From: Monarcha castaneiventris obscurior
Lineage: Eukaryota; Chordata; Aves; Passeriformes; Monarchidae
Direction of reading: 5' to 3'
Length of the DNA: 64,000 nucleotides
Assembly: GCA_026261815.1 (NCBI GenBank)
Contig: JAMPIT010000434.1
Span: forward strand, 17,047,001 to 17,111,000
In this document: positions 1 to 12,949 of the stretch, piece after piece
Layout of the letters: every line of letters begins with the position of its first letter
Numbering within the stretch: the stretch's first letter is position 1
Position numbers and translations under genes: made by a program
The notes under the pieces: model-generated
The model's input: the letters and a program-made list of their open reading frames with translations, nothing else
Told to the model about the DNA's origin: nothing
The model's database searches: none

Positions 1-3000
1 CAGGGTCCTTCTAAGTCTATGTCTGAGAAAATTTTTAAAAATTAAAAAATTAAAAGAACATTTTGATCCCAAAGAGACACTCGAGTTACTAATTTTAATG
101 CTGGTAGCATTTAGAATTTCAGTTTCTTCAAGAGGATTCTTGATGTCAACTCTAAATTTTGCCAACCTAATTTATAGCTTAATATGCAAAGAGGCTTCTT
201 CGAAGTGAGTGTTTTCAAACTGCTCATTTTAAAACTATTTTCTTTAAAGTAATGCTTTATCTCCTATTGTACAAAACAGATTTGTTTAACTCCTGTTTTA
301 TAATCATTAACCATGGGTTACATAGGTTCTGATTGATCACTTTCTGTTCCTTGACCCTTTAAGTCCTAATGTATTACAATTTCACCAAAAAGTATTATAA
401 TTTCTTGAAGGAGAGTTTTGTGTCCTTTGGTAGTGTGAGCCCTATTTGATCTAATTTCAAACTAAACCCCTGGGGGTGGAGGGAGTCTCTGCCACGTAGT
501 GAAAACCAGTGGTGCTGCCACTCCATGTTTGCAGGGAAACAGGTAATAGGCAATGCAACTTGGTCCTCATTTAGTCTTGACATTTCACACTTAAAAAAAA
601 TAAGTTAAAAATATAAAGAACTACAGTTCTTCTGCCAATGTATCTGCCCAAAAAGCACATTGTGTGCTATTAATCACCTGCTTTTATTTCAGCCAAATTT
701 TCCCTACAATAGATTAGTACCTTCATAAAAAGCTTTATGTGAGCCCCAGTGAGCCTTACCCAAGTAACTACAGCAGACCCTTACCCAGGTCTACCCCACA
801 GAAGCTGGAGCCACAGCTGGTAAGCACCGTTCAGAGCAGTGAGCATTCCTTGCATTTCATACAAGACACACCTTCTGTCCACTCACACCACAAAACTCCC
901 CAGCAGCTCAGCCTCCCAGTGACACACACCGGTACTATTACAGCCAGGACCCTGTTTACTAAGAAAGGGCAACATTGTCTCACTTGTCAGAAAGGATCTG
1001 CTACTACCATTTGATTCTAATAGAAACTGCAAGGCCATTTAATGAAAACGTCCAAACTCTGGTCTTATCTGATGAAGTTTGCACCTTCTCAAGAGGTAAA
1101 ACGTTGGGATGTAGCCCCATTAAAAAGTTCCCTGAATAGACTCATTCATGGGCTTTATGTTATGCTTTCACCAGCTACTCTTCTTTCAGAAACTTCAGAA
1201 TGTGCTCATGTACCTCAAAGGTGTAAATACTGCTGCTTTTCCTGAAAACTGATAAGATTTTTTTTCCCCTCCTACCCTTGTATGCGTCTCTAAAAAGAGA
1301 GACTGAATCTTGAAGCTGAGCTCTTAGCAGTGCCCGACTCTCCTACTGCAGCTTTTGGAAGAAATACGTTGGTCTACCTTGAAAATAAAATTCAGCTTCA
1401 TGTGACAGGCAGAAAGCTTTAACCAGACACTGCTGGTAATCCTGGAAATGTGCTCTGAATGAGCTCTGTCTCTGCATGAACAACTACAGACCACTGAAGT
1501 TACGCAGAAACCAGGTAACAGTGGTAGCACAATGTATAGGTAAGGTTTATTTCCTCCAGCTCATTGCCACAAATACAAGGTTTATAATTGCTCCAGAGCC
1601 TGGACATGGACATCCCATTTCTTTTTAGGGCAGGCAAAAAGAAAATGCATTTGTCTGTGAAAACTCAAGTGAATGCTCACTGCTGTTTCGCTGTGTCTGA
1701 CCACTGCAGGGTCAGGTGAACATGTGGAAGGTACTGAGTGTGCAGGGTGGGCCAGTCCCACAGGGTGCAGGCCCACACATTTTCTGAACATGCTGATCAT
1801 GTGGCCGAGCACAAAGGGACAAGCCAGAAACACGTGACAAGAGGAGAAAAGTACTTTTCTCTCATCATCATAAACCTAAAACCGTCTAATTGTATAGCAA
1901 CAGCTTTATTAAAGTATTTCAACACTGGAACACTTAAAACACATCAAACTCAAGTACCCAAAACTTTCTGGGATTTATATGAAAAAAAACTTTAAAAAAA
2001 AAGCCCAGCTCTCCTGCACCTATTCCTTCCTTTCTCCTCCTGTTCCTCAGGGAAAAAAAAGAAAAAGTAAACTGTGAGGATGTGGAACACAACTAATTTG
2101 TCATTATCTTTTAGAACCACAGTTCCTGTTTAGGAAATCAGCATTTTGGGGGAGTAAATATTCACATATATTTTACTGTTGCCAATTGGTAAGTCAAGTA
2201 AAATGGGACTTAAAACTCATAGCTGAAGAAGAATTCCAACAATGTTACCAAATTTAACACCTATTTCAAAAGGTTACTCCAGGGAACACTGGGGACAAAA
2301 TGTATGTATCAAACCCTAAAAGCCAAGTTCTATGTATCCTGGATGTAGAATTTTTCTTTCAAAATAGCAGTGGCAGCAATTTGAGCTGCAAGGGAAGACA
2401 CAGAAGGTAACTAAGCCCGCTTTCAGAGCTTGTTCACCCTGAGAACCACAGCCAGGGCTGCAGCTGAACTCAAGGAAAGGCTCAGGTTCATCAAATCCTC
2501 TACTGGAATGTGTGCACAAACACAGGGAGAGCTGTTGCTAGCCCTCACTGCACTGGACACCAACTGGTGCTTGTTTCTCCTACATCAGATGAAAGGGAAT
2601 GCGAGGAAAAGAATTTTAAAATGAAACTTGTGAAAACACGGGAAATATAACCAGGGAAGGCTTTTGCCTGGGCTAAGAGGAGAGTAAAACACTTAAATTA
2701 TGGAAGAAAATATGCCTAAGAGAGCTCTCTTTTAATGTCCCAAGAAACATGGAAATTACCTGCAGCAGAGACAAAGGTTCTTTTTCCTTTTCTCAGACCA
2801 TTACTTTAAGTGCACCTGAAGGCAAACCTGTAACTTCCAAAGCTGAATCCCACTGTGCACTGAATGTTGCATCCCCTGGGTTTCAGATTCTGTCTCTTCA
2901 AGCTCAGAAGTCAAAACCAGGTACTTCCTCTGGCCTGCTCAGGTTTTCCCCATTATGTAAACAATCACACCAAACAGCCAAACTACCACTCGAATTCTAA

Positions 3001-3865
3001 ACTCAGAATCTAATCTCTACATCTTGCAATAACTAGCAAGCATAGATGGGAGGTAATAGGATGCATTTCAAATTAAAAGAAATCAACTTACAAGCAACCC
3101 TAATAATTCTGAAACCATAATAATTGATTGGCATGCATTTCCACACAGCCAAGAACTCAGAAAGAAAGTTGGTGACAAATTTCATTACCCCTTTATCCAT
3201 AGATTTCTGTTTCACTATTTAGTTAGACAATGATTTTTAAGAAGTTTTGGCTGTGTTGGCTGCACCTAAGGAAAAAATAAACACAAAACCAAGAGCCCGC
3301 AAATGTTTGTCAGCAAGACAGAATAAACACTAATAATAATTGATACACTAAAGATCTGCCCTTTTGACTTAAAATATAGGGAAAAAGAGGAAAGTTGTCA
3401 TATTTCAGGGAAAGTATGCAGTCTTCAGTGGCCTAGCAAACAATTTTGAAGAATTTAAAATATTCTGTTATTAAAGAGTTTGTTTCTTCTTAAATAGGAA
3501 TTAATTCAGCCTGAAACCACCAGCTAATTTTTACAGGTCACTTAAAATATTAATTTTTGTGGTGTAAGCTTGCCTACAATAACTAATAAATCACATGTAT
3601 TAAATTGTGAAAGGCCTGTTGCAAGTTATTATTAAACACAACAGACTACTGGGCATATTAAAATCAAGTTTATATCACTAACGGAATAGGCCAAAGAGCC
3701 AATTCTTTTACTGAGAAAAACTGCATTTTTCTAAGGAAAAAGAACTATTTCCCTATCTCAAATAAGAATAAAATAAGAGACTGGAGATGCATCTAACCAC
3801 ATTTACAAGTTATTTCCATGAAACAGAAATAAATTATGAAGAGAGAAACCATGAATGCTGTTCCT

Positions 3866-3945
3866 TCCTTCTCTCTGCCATCACAGCCATTTAAACACAG
3901 AAATCCTTCTTTCTTTCTGCCATCACAGCAATTTTAACACAGAAA
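3866..3945 (+). repeat. Tandem duplication, units of 38 and 42 bp
   Basis: Copy 1 (3866-3903) and copy 2 (3904-3945) share TCTGCCATCACAGC followed by an ATTT(T)AAACACAGAAA-like end, preceded by TCCTTCT. They differ by an inserted TTTC-type unit and a few substitutions. Confidence 0.85.
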
Positions 3946-4103
3946 CAGAAAGAGGAACTTGATCTTGTCATTAATCCCAGCTTGCTTATTTTATATATAC
4001 AACACCAAGTCACTGACTGCATGGATGACTAAACACCTTAATGTAAAACTGACCAGGAGATACAAAAAAATAGGTATTCCACTAGAAATGCTTCAATATT
4101 TTT

Positions 4104-4140
4104 TATATATACATGTATATATACACACACACATATATAT
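4104..4140 (+). repeat. (TA)n/(CA)n microsatellite
   Basis: Mixed TATATACATGTATATATA then CACACACACATATATAT. Confidence 0.85.
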
Positions 4141-6222
4141 TGGTATTCATATTAGACACTAGAAATATCTCAGTGTTTCATGTATGTGTCTGAAGCACAA
4201 GCAATCTTTCTGCAACAATTATTGATTTTCAAAAGTGGAATAATTCTTGCAAAGCATTACAGTTGACATAAGTGAAATTACCAAGAAAATTACGTAGAAT
4301 CTATTTCTGTGTTCATATAATGTGTCATACATAAGGCAAAACACGACTGAAAAGTAACAGTAGATTATCCAGCCACTTACCACCACCTCCTCAATTCGCT
4401 ACAGAAAGAGTAGATTTTTCTAGAAAGGGAAAAAAGCAAACACTAAAGATTTCTCAAAAATCCACCTGGATGGCTCAGACATGAATACTGTCAAACCTCT
4501 AAGAACAACTATTTTTTTCAGGTTTTTACTACAGCTTGAGGAAACCAAGAAGTATTTAGGTCTTCTCACTTTGAGGGAAGTGGGACAGCTTTGATCACCT
4601 TCAAATGCAAGAATAAGAACTCACTAAAGAGGAAAAAAACATTACTAAAGAAGTTAGTAAGGGACGTTCTCAACTTCAACACAGTCAAAGGACTGAGGAA
4701 TTTGGAAACTGCCCCAGATACTCCTATATTCCAAGGGCACAGGGGGAAATGAGAATAATTTACAAAGGACTTCAGCATGGGGTTGAAGGTTAAAGTCTGT
4801 AAGGTTACAAAGATCCTGTTTCTGAGTCCAGCAGGAAAGACGGGTCTTGGACAGAATATATACACTTCCTTGAAGGAATTTCCAGAGTGTTTCCTTTCCA
4901 TGTCAGCTTGGAAATTATGGGAGATACTAGAATTTTTCACCTAAGAACCACCTACATGCAGCCAACAAATTTGTCCTAATATAAGTAAACAGGAAGCTCC
5001 CTTCCAGGGTTTAGATTAAAAAAAACCTCCTCCAAAGTTGCTGTATGTAGATCTAAGAGAAAGATTGCTGGGACAATTTAAAGAAAGGTGGAGACTGGGC
5101 AGAAGCTGTACAGTGTGGCTACATCACACTCTGCAGCTCCTTCTGAGGGAGAAACAGGAAGATAAAGAACAGCTCCAGGCAATTCCAGAAAGGTAACACT
5201 AAATTCCTGCCAGAAGAGATATATAAGTATGAAAGTCAAGACAAGAAAAAAAGGAGGGGTTTATGTTTTGTTTAAAAGTTGTAGAAAAGATCCTTAAAAA
5301 GTCAAAGACAGGATTATTGCCTTGCTATTTTAAGAAGTAGAGAGTGTAACAGCACAGTTTCCCCACAAAACATGTTCTGCTTTTCCAGTCCTTAGCACAC
5401 ACACTCAGCTTATTGACAGACAGAAACCACCGAACGTGTGGAGGGGAGGAGCTGATTTTAGGGCCCATTTTTTTCTTTTTTCCCCCCCAAAAGAGCATAA
5501 TCTCCAACACAGTGGCTCTACTTCATTGCCAAATGCAGGTAATCACTGGTATTCAAGCAAGAATAATACAGGTCCACAGATAAGGAGGAAAAAGGTGCAA
5601 CTGCTGCTCAGGCTGTGAAAAGGAAAATGTGAACAATCAGCTCAGAAATGTAGGTAAATCTCGAAGCACATTGATTTCCCACTGCTTGGACAAATCTGAA
5701 TCTTCCTGCTTAATTGTTATTTTACAGCTTTGTGCTTTCCTCCCTGTACAAGGTCCAAAGAAGTAAACATTGTAATACAGGGGTGAAAAGCAAAATTGAT
5801 CTTACATAGTGTTGTCAAATGAACATAGCAAACAAGGGGAATATATTTTAACCTAGTCCTTAACCTAGGCAGAGCTTCTCACAGTCCATGGAGATTTTCA
5901 AACACATAAAATGCATAAAACTATATACAGCATCTTCAATCAGTATGAAGAAAATCCGTTTTCTTAAATCAGTGACACTAGCACACACACTGATACTACC
6001 ATGTTTTTCTTCAACTTAGTCTTACAGCAGATATTAAGCACACACAAAAACAATTATTCTGACAGAAACCAAGTGCTCAGGCTTTTAGAACTCCTACAAA
6101 AGTAGCTGAAAGCTTTATTTTCTGCAAAGCTCTTGAAAAACTGCACCTATAAAGCCGTAAATATTATATGTCCTAAAAATCAAAAGTCTTCTCAGAGGAA
6201 AAACAAGCCTCACAAGCACTCA

Positions 6223-6242
6223 CTCTCTCTCTCTCCCTCTCT
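6223..6242 (+). repeat. (CT)n microsatellite
   Basis: Short CTCTCTCTCTCTCCCTCTCT run. Confidence 0.85.
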
Positions 6243-9200
6243 GCAATCAGCAATTTCAGCAACCTTTGTAAGATGCTGACTACATTTTTTTTATGGCAAC
6301 CTAATTACAAAAGCTTGTAATGCAAGAAGTCCGTCTGTACAGTCAAATCAAAGGCAGGAAACACCAAAATTAAAGAACATACAAAGATCTGGTTGTGAAA
6401 CTGAATTCTATTCACTGCCTGCCTGTGATGTTGTACCACGCAGAGATACAGAGTTCTTCACTGTGTGTTCATTGACAATGAACTTCCTAGAGCCTGCAGC
6501 AGTTCCATTTACTATCTTAAACATGAGGGGCTCCTAGAGTACCTCCTATGCTCAAGGTACCTTCAACATGACATCACTTGGGTGGTTTCTAAAAAGGATT
6601 AGAAAATTTAATATTTAAACAGATGGCAGCCAGAGCACACTACAGCTCTTGATACTGCTACAAGTAGTTAAAGCTTTATTTGCAACAGTGAGAAATTAAC
6701 TCCTGGGATGGAACAGAAGAATCAAACATTTTGAGGCTCACACAAAACTCAGGAAAGATTTCACAATCAGGATAATCAGGTAATTCCACTAGCTCATTAA
6801 GAATATAATTCAATTAATTCACTGCAAAGGACACTGACTACTGAAAAACTTTATTCTGGGATGTTATTTTAGATAAGTTTTTGATAAAGTAGAAGTTCTG
6901 AGTTCATTGCCAATCACAGCTCTGGAAAAGCTAATTTACTTAAAATACGACAGAAAACCTGATGCAATATGTGTCTATTTACTGCCTCACTGTGATGACA
7001 GTATTAAAACTCCATTATAAAAGTGGAATCTCTTCAAAGTTGCAACATTTCAGTTTTGTAGCCTAAGCACTTAGAACCCTTCTAAATTATTTTGTTAATT
7101 CAAACATGTATAACATTCTTACCAGTAAACCAAAGTCTTTAGTCTGTATCCACACCTACTAAATTATTACCTCAATATTCTGTCAAATTCCTAATCTGTA
7201 CAATTCCAGAGCTGCATGTGCAATTCAACATACTGCTGCACCTTTAATTTGTTCAACACAAGTCCTGTTCTCTGGTTTTGCCAAGTTCCAGTCCTAACAG
7301 TTCCTGACATTCCATAAAATGACAGATTACACCTTAAGTTTTTATCATTTCAGTCTTTCATACTTCTTTCAAAGGAGGCACAAAGTCCCAGTAAGAATCT
7401 TGCTTCACATGCTGCCAAATGGTAGAGTGCAGCAATTTTTGCAATCCTTATTAAAATTTTACAATCTTAAAGTACAACTAAACCAAACTGATTTGCTTCC
7501 CTTTTTTCATAAATAAGGGGTTGTATATATAGAATTCAGCAGCAGGCATCAAGGCTCCAAACAACATTTACAGACTTTTACTTGAAAGGTGATTTAGAAA
7601 CCAGGAACACATAAAAGTATTAAAATCCTGCCTTGTCACAGGCCAACAATATGAAATGTACAGAAATGCAAAACCTGCAAGATGTTTCATATAGCTCATG
7701 GCCAGGGGACACTACGACAGTTGAAATCAAAAGGACATAATTTTGCCTAGAAGAGTTGTCCAATATTTCACTGGTGCCAAAAAGCACTGTAGGTCACTAT
7801 GCAAGGCAGCAATCTTCAAATGTTCTTTTTGGCCTATCCATGTAGTCTACACACAGTGTCATGACAGATGTGAGGTGAATGGAATCCATCCAGAACAGTC
7901 ATGGGAAAGAAAAAGAGAAAATGATAAATTAGAAAATACTGACACTGCAGAGAAATTACTACAAATTCACAAAGAATTGAAAGCAAAGAGACAAAAAGTG
8001 TCATCAGAAGCAGCAAAAAAAGAAAAAAAGACAGCGATGCTAAGTAACGGGATAGACAGTAAAACAATGAAGAAAAAATGAGCCATGGTCTCTGACAAAT
8101 CTAGAATGGGAAGGCAAGGAGCAAAAGGAACTAACCCAGAAAAAGCAAGCAAGAACAGCAGCTACAGCATATTGTTCTTCACTCCTAAGAGATTACAGCG
8201 AAATACACACCAGCATTAATTCATGTGAACATCTGTCTCCACTGAGCACAATGACCACGATCTTTCCTCCTTGTATTAGCCTCCTGCTCAGCATATGGAA
8301 ACCAAATGAATGACATCATCATTCAGAATGAGATTAATTATGCAAACAACCATCAACTTTTCTTTCCAAATACCAGATTCCACCTAGCTTTATACTTGTT
8401 AAGTAAGCCATGGTGAGATTCTACTTGATATTCTTCCAATTTTAGTTTTCCTACATTATTTTAGGTCCCTGTGGGATTATTTATTTATTCATTATCAGGT
8501 AGAGTATTGAAACCAATATAACCCTATGCTTTCAGCTGATCACAACTGGTCATTCCAAAAACCTTTTGGGAGACAGACCAAAAGAAGGCAAAAGTTATTT
8601 TTAACATGAAATTAAAGCTATTTGCCCTTTTGCTCTTAGGTCTGAAAAGAAAGTGATACAAAAACCTAATCATGGTTTGTCAATGTAAACCCCTGGGGGC
8701 TGTACAAAATCTACCCAAGCAGAGAAGAAATAAAATTATCATTATTGTTCAGCAGATAAACTTAGAAAAATCAATTGAATCCATTACTTCTTCAGATGCT
8801 TTAAGGTTACTGAAACAAAAGCTGAGAATGCAAGACGGTCCACATACACCGTCATCAAAGGCAGTTAGTGAAAAGAGGAGCTGAGAAGCAGAAATCCCCA
8901 CGTATCAAAAACATCCCCAACAATTTGAGCAAAGGTGTCTGATCTTGCATTGGAAAATGGGTGAAAACTCAGGGTAATGGGTAAGGCTTCAGCACTATCA
9001 CTCTCCCTGAAAGGTACAATAACTTGTACTTCTACCATGCAGTTACAATATTTTCACCACAACACATTGAAACAGATATTTTCTTGCAAAAACTACAAAA
9101 ATTTTGAAGACGTATTTACTAGAAATCATGACTTGAAATTGAGAAACTCAGCAACGGAGAGGAGAGTGCAATATGTACAGACAGCCAAAATTCAAACACA

Positions 9201-9316
9201 TTTAACTTTCAAGTTAGCTGTATGTAAGCAGAAAGGTGGACTGTAGCCTTTAAAGATATATATGTATATATAGCTAGAGATATGAAGGGGACGCAAAAGA
9301 GTAATAGAGAAATACC

Positions 9317-9450
9317 TGCTATCAGGGCCTGTGGTGACAGGACAACAGGAAATGGTTTTAAACTGAATATGGGCAGGTTTAGATTAAAGAAGAAACGTCT
9401 CATTATGAGACACTGGAGCAGGTTGCCCAGCAAAATTGTGGATGCCCCTT
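9317..9450 (+). mobile_element. CR1 LINE fragment (3' region, truncated)
   Basis: Contains CTATCAGGGCCTGTGGTGAC, AATGGTTTTAAACTGAA, GGGCAGGTTTAGATTA, then GAGACACTGGAGCAGGTTGC and TTGTGGATGCCCC, the familiar CR1 3' sequence in order. The usual end with (ATTCTATG)n is missing, and so is everything 5' of this piece. Confidence 0.85.
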
Positions 9451-11544
9451 TGTGTTAATGAGTCCTGTTAACATTTGCATTTCTTGACTCAGAGAGCCCC
9501 TGTTATAACGAATTGAGAAAGAAACTTTTGTTTGTAAGGAAATGTTCTGAGGATTAAATTTCTGTATTATCTAGTCCTGACAGCAAAACAAAAATTATTA
9601 CTAGTAAAGAGGACTCAAACTGCAGGCCATTCTTTAAGCAGCAAATTAATTCCAGCTTCCAGCAGAGATGATTGCCTGAGCCACCTGAACACCCCCCCCA
9701 GCTGGCTTGGTGACATCAGGTCAATCACAACAGGCAGCCCAGGCCAGGGAATACACCTGGCCAGTTCCAAGGTCACAATTAACGCTTGCTGTTGACAGGC
9801 AAATTCTGTAGCCATCGGGCTCTAGGGTGGCTTTGTTTTCCTTTTTTTTTATATTAAGAATTTACAAGGGTTACTCTGAATGACTCTAATGCAGAGCAAG
9901 CAGCTGCAGCACACTGGCAGTTACTTCAGGCAGCCTTGTGACAGCAGAGCTTCGATTTCTCAGGGCTACTTCAGATGTTTTTAAAAAGCTAACACCTACT
10001 AGATTTGAATGTTCCACTTGACTGTCAGTCACTACAAGGGAGACAGACAAAAAGAAATCCTGGCAGCAATTTCAGAGTTTGAGTACTTCTGAGAGCCAAT
10101 CGGGAGAAACAAAACCAGCACAGGACTCACCATTCACTACGACGACTTTGACAGCAGGAAGTCAAAGCAGCCATGGAGAACAGCATCCTACTTTTAACTA
10201 AAACACACCAGTGCAAGATAAAAATCTCTCGAGTTACATGAACAGAGGAAGATTAAGTACCTGCACAGGATCTAAGACTGTTGTATTGAAAGGCTAATGA
10301 CTTCCTAACAACCTACGATCAGAAATCAAACGCCCGCTCCACCAAGTCTACCTGAAATACATATCATTTCTGTCTCCATTACTTATTTTTAGAATGGGGA
10401 TAAGTGCATCTCTACCCCATGAGTATTACAAGAATAATTACACTAAAAACAGAAAGAAAGACTGGAACACTACATGTGTCTTAATGTCTTAAATGAAAGT
10501 ACTTAAACATACATAATTTTACTACTCAAACACAAATATTATTGCTGATTTCACATGTAGCTTTCCCCATCTGTAAAACAGTCCTACTCCAGTCATTACT
10601 GATACTTAAAATATGCAGAGCACCTCCATAAACCGCACTGTTTTCTTTAAAAAATAAAGATTATGGCTACCTCAAATTGGTAAATTAAAGGCAAAACCAA
10701 AACGGAATCTTTAGTCAAGTCACTTAAACCATTTCCTAATCAATTACTATCCATTTAATTCAGTTCTGAAACAGCAGAAGAACGAGTTTTCACTGGTAAA
10801 CTGTTTTTCAATTCAGTGATTAAATGAATTAAAAAACGCTGTGTTATATTCTTACTATGCCAAGCAGTCCCTCGGCAAACATAAATCAAAGACTTTACAT
10901 CCCTGCGCTTAATTAATAATTAGATAAACACCTCCTTTACACAGTTTCTAAAAAAAAAAATTCAACACTCCCACTTCCCTTCAACTTGTATACTTCCAAT
11001 CACAAAAACATGTTTAGTCTTAATGTTCAGACAAAGAACAAAACATACATGACATATTTAAATAAGAACATAGGAGCAGAGAGGAAATACTCCAGGTGTG
11101 TACTCAAGAGACAAAAAGCTTTAAGATGCTTCATTTTAAAACACAACCACCGTGACAAAGCCACCTAACAAATTCCTCCTATGTACAAGGATACAGGAGA
11201 CTGGCACTGCCCTTCTGTCCCATAGCACAACATTGTACAGCTGTTAATCTTTCAGGCAAAATAAGCAATTCCTCTCAGAATGGGGAAGCAGTAGCACACT
11301 GACCAGGTATACAGTCTACCTTCCCAGATTAAATACCTACTATATTTTTCCCCAAAACTATGTGAGACTTAACCCTGAGATGCAAATCCTCTGCAGTCCC
11401 ACATCCCAGTGGAGCAGATGTGGTATATATGGGGTGTCTAACAGGGAGTATTAAATTCAGGACTCGTAAACTTCGAGCTCTGAGGTTTTATTATGAAATA
11501 TCAGCATAGAACATTCTGCTAAACTACAAATCTGATCAACCTCG

Positions 11545-11605
11545 TGAGACAATACACACGTGTATGTATACAGACACATATAGGATATGTATACATGTAC
11601 ACAGA
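11545..11605 (+). repeat. Imperfect TGTATAC/CACATA-rich repeat
   Basis: Alternating purine-pyrimidine tract with repeated GTATAC and ACACATATA elements, a possible decayed microsatellite. Confidence 0.5.
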
Positions 11606-12505
11606 GCACATGGTCTCAGCTACAGCAAATTACACCATCCATGAGGAAACGTCAGCTTAGATACGTGACAACAGAAATAAAAATGTTTCAACTGCAGTAA
11701 ACCTCTCCTATATACACTCTGAAAAGGAGAGGGCATAACAATAGGGTTCTGCCCTTAAAAAAAAAAAACATGAAAAGCAGCTTGTATATAGCAACATCTC
11801 AATGAAATTAACCACAGGCAGTTAAAAAAAAACCCAAAACACAACAGAACACCTGCTAGGACTTCACTTTGAAATATAAAATAAATCATCTCTAGGTAAA
11901 AGTATACATACAACGTTTCAGTATTGCAAGCAAGAGCCAGCAAATATGCCATGGGAAGACGGTGCAATTCAGATGACAGGTCTGGAGATACACGGAACAC
12001 CTACCTACAGTCATGCACACAGTTGATGAAGGCAAACATGACAAATTTCAGATTAATTTTGTGACACCTGCCAGGTCCACCTGGGATGCACATAGCCAGA
12101 GATGCATTTAACACATAGAGGAAAATGCACGGCCACACTACAACCGCATTCATGAGGTTCATGGGGAGAAGCACAGGCTCCGAGGACCTCAGCCGAAGCA
12201 CAATGCAGAATTCGTATAGTTTACAGAGCTTTGAAAAGGCACAAAAAGCCCTCAGGAAGGGAGAACAGATGCCGGAGGACGCCCGTCCTTCTCCCACCCT
12301 CAGCAACAGGGCAGTGACACCTGAACGGCCCCACCTGCCTCCCCTTTCCCTCACGCCCGCCTGCGGCTGCCCCCGCTCCCTGACGGCCGCGGCCCCGCGG
12401 TGCTGCCGGGCGGGGAGGGCGCGGAGAGAGCCCCCCCGGCCCTGGGCTCGCCCAGGCCTCCCGCCCCTGCCCGCGCTCCTCGGCCCCGCGCGGCCGCGCG
12501 CTCAC

Positions 12506-12660
12506 CAGGCAGCGGCGGGGGGAGGCGGCGGAGCTCAGCCCGGGAGCCCCGGGGGCCGGTGGGGCGCGGGGAGCGGGGCGCGGGGAGCGGAGATCCCGCC
12601 GGGAGCCGCGTCCGCCCGGCCCGGATTGTCACAGGCAAAACATGACGCGGGCAGGGAGCC
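12506..12660 (-). other. HERC1: Putative non-coding exon 1 of HERC1 (5' end approximate)
   Basis: On the minus strand the island ends an exon with CCGCTGCCTG and donor GTGAGC (intron starts at 12505). The exon start is set only roughly, downstream of the TCTCGCGAGA palindrome and GC boxes. There is no long ATG frame related to a known protein, as expected for a 5' UTR exon. Confidence 0.45.
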
Positions 12661-12689
12661 GCCGCGATCTCGCGGGGCTAGCGAGCGGC

Positions 12690-12699
12690 TCTCGCGAGA
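12690..12699. promoter_or_regulatory. TCTCGCGAGA promoter palindrome
   Basis: Exact TCTCGCGAGA inside the 12-bp palindrome CTCTCGCGAGAG (12689-12700), with a half-site TCTCGCGG 22 bp to the left (12668). This element is known in CpG-island promoters and is bound by BANP when unmethylated. It lies just upstream of the expected minus-strand start site. Confidence 0.75.
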
Positions 12700-12817
12700 G
12701 CGCCGGCCGCTCCCCGCCCCGTCCCGCCCCGCCCCGGGCCCCTCCCGTGCGCGGGCACGCGCGGCGCGCACCGGGGGCGGAGCTGCGGCACCTGCGGCGG
12801 GCACGGCGCGGCCCGGC

Positions 12818-12849
12818 GGGAGCTGCGGGCACCGGGAGCTGCGGGCACC
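12818..12849 (+). repeat. Two perfect 16-bp tandem repeats in CpG island 1
   Basis: GGGAGCTGCGGGCACC occurs twice back to back (12818-12833, 12834-12849), followed by a degenerate third copy. A related GGAGCTGCGGCACC lies just before it, at about 12779. Confidence 0.85.
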
Positions 12850-12949
12850 GGGAGCGGGGAGAGCACCGCACGGCCGGGCGCGCTTGTCTTCTGCCAGTGC
12901 GCCAAGAGCAGACAAATGCTTCTGCATGAAAACGCCCAAAGAAAGGGGT

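Larger units (their letters stand above)
1..12300. other. AT-rich region without recognised genes (probable HERC1 intron 1)
   Basis: 12.3 kb with only short chance open frames, simple repeats, a CR1 fragment (9.3 kb) and a small tandem duplication (3.9 kb). No HERC1 coding exon was recognised. If CpG island 1 is the HERC1 promoter, this is its first intron. Confidence 0.5.
12350..12900. promoter_or_regulatory. HERC1: CpG island 1, candidate HERC1 promoter
   Basis: About 550 bp with very high GC and dense CpG, within AT-rich surroundings. It contains clustered GC boxes (CCCCGCCCC-type, 12713-12738), a perfect TCTCGCGAGA palindrome, and a minus-strand splice donor at 12505. In human, HERC1 (giant HECT/RCC1 ubiquitin ligase) is the neighbour beyond the DAPK2 3' end on the same strand and has a non-coding first exon. 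The assignment rests on synteny; no HERC1 coding exon is in the window. Confidence 0.6.

Noticed and set aside
4566..4940. 124-codon minus-strand frame
   Set aside because: Phe-rich, no known domain, AT-rich background; not HERC1 or any recognised protein.
7743..8081. 112-codon Lys-rich plus-strand frame
   Set aside because: The Lys-rich end reflects an A-rich stretch; no homologue recognised.
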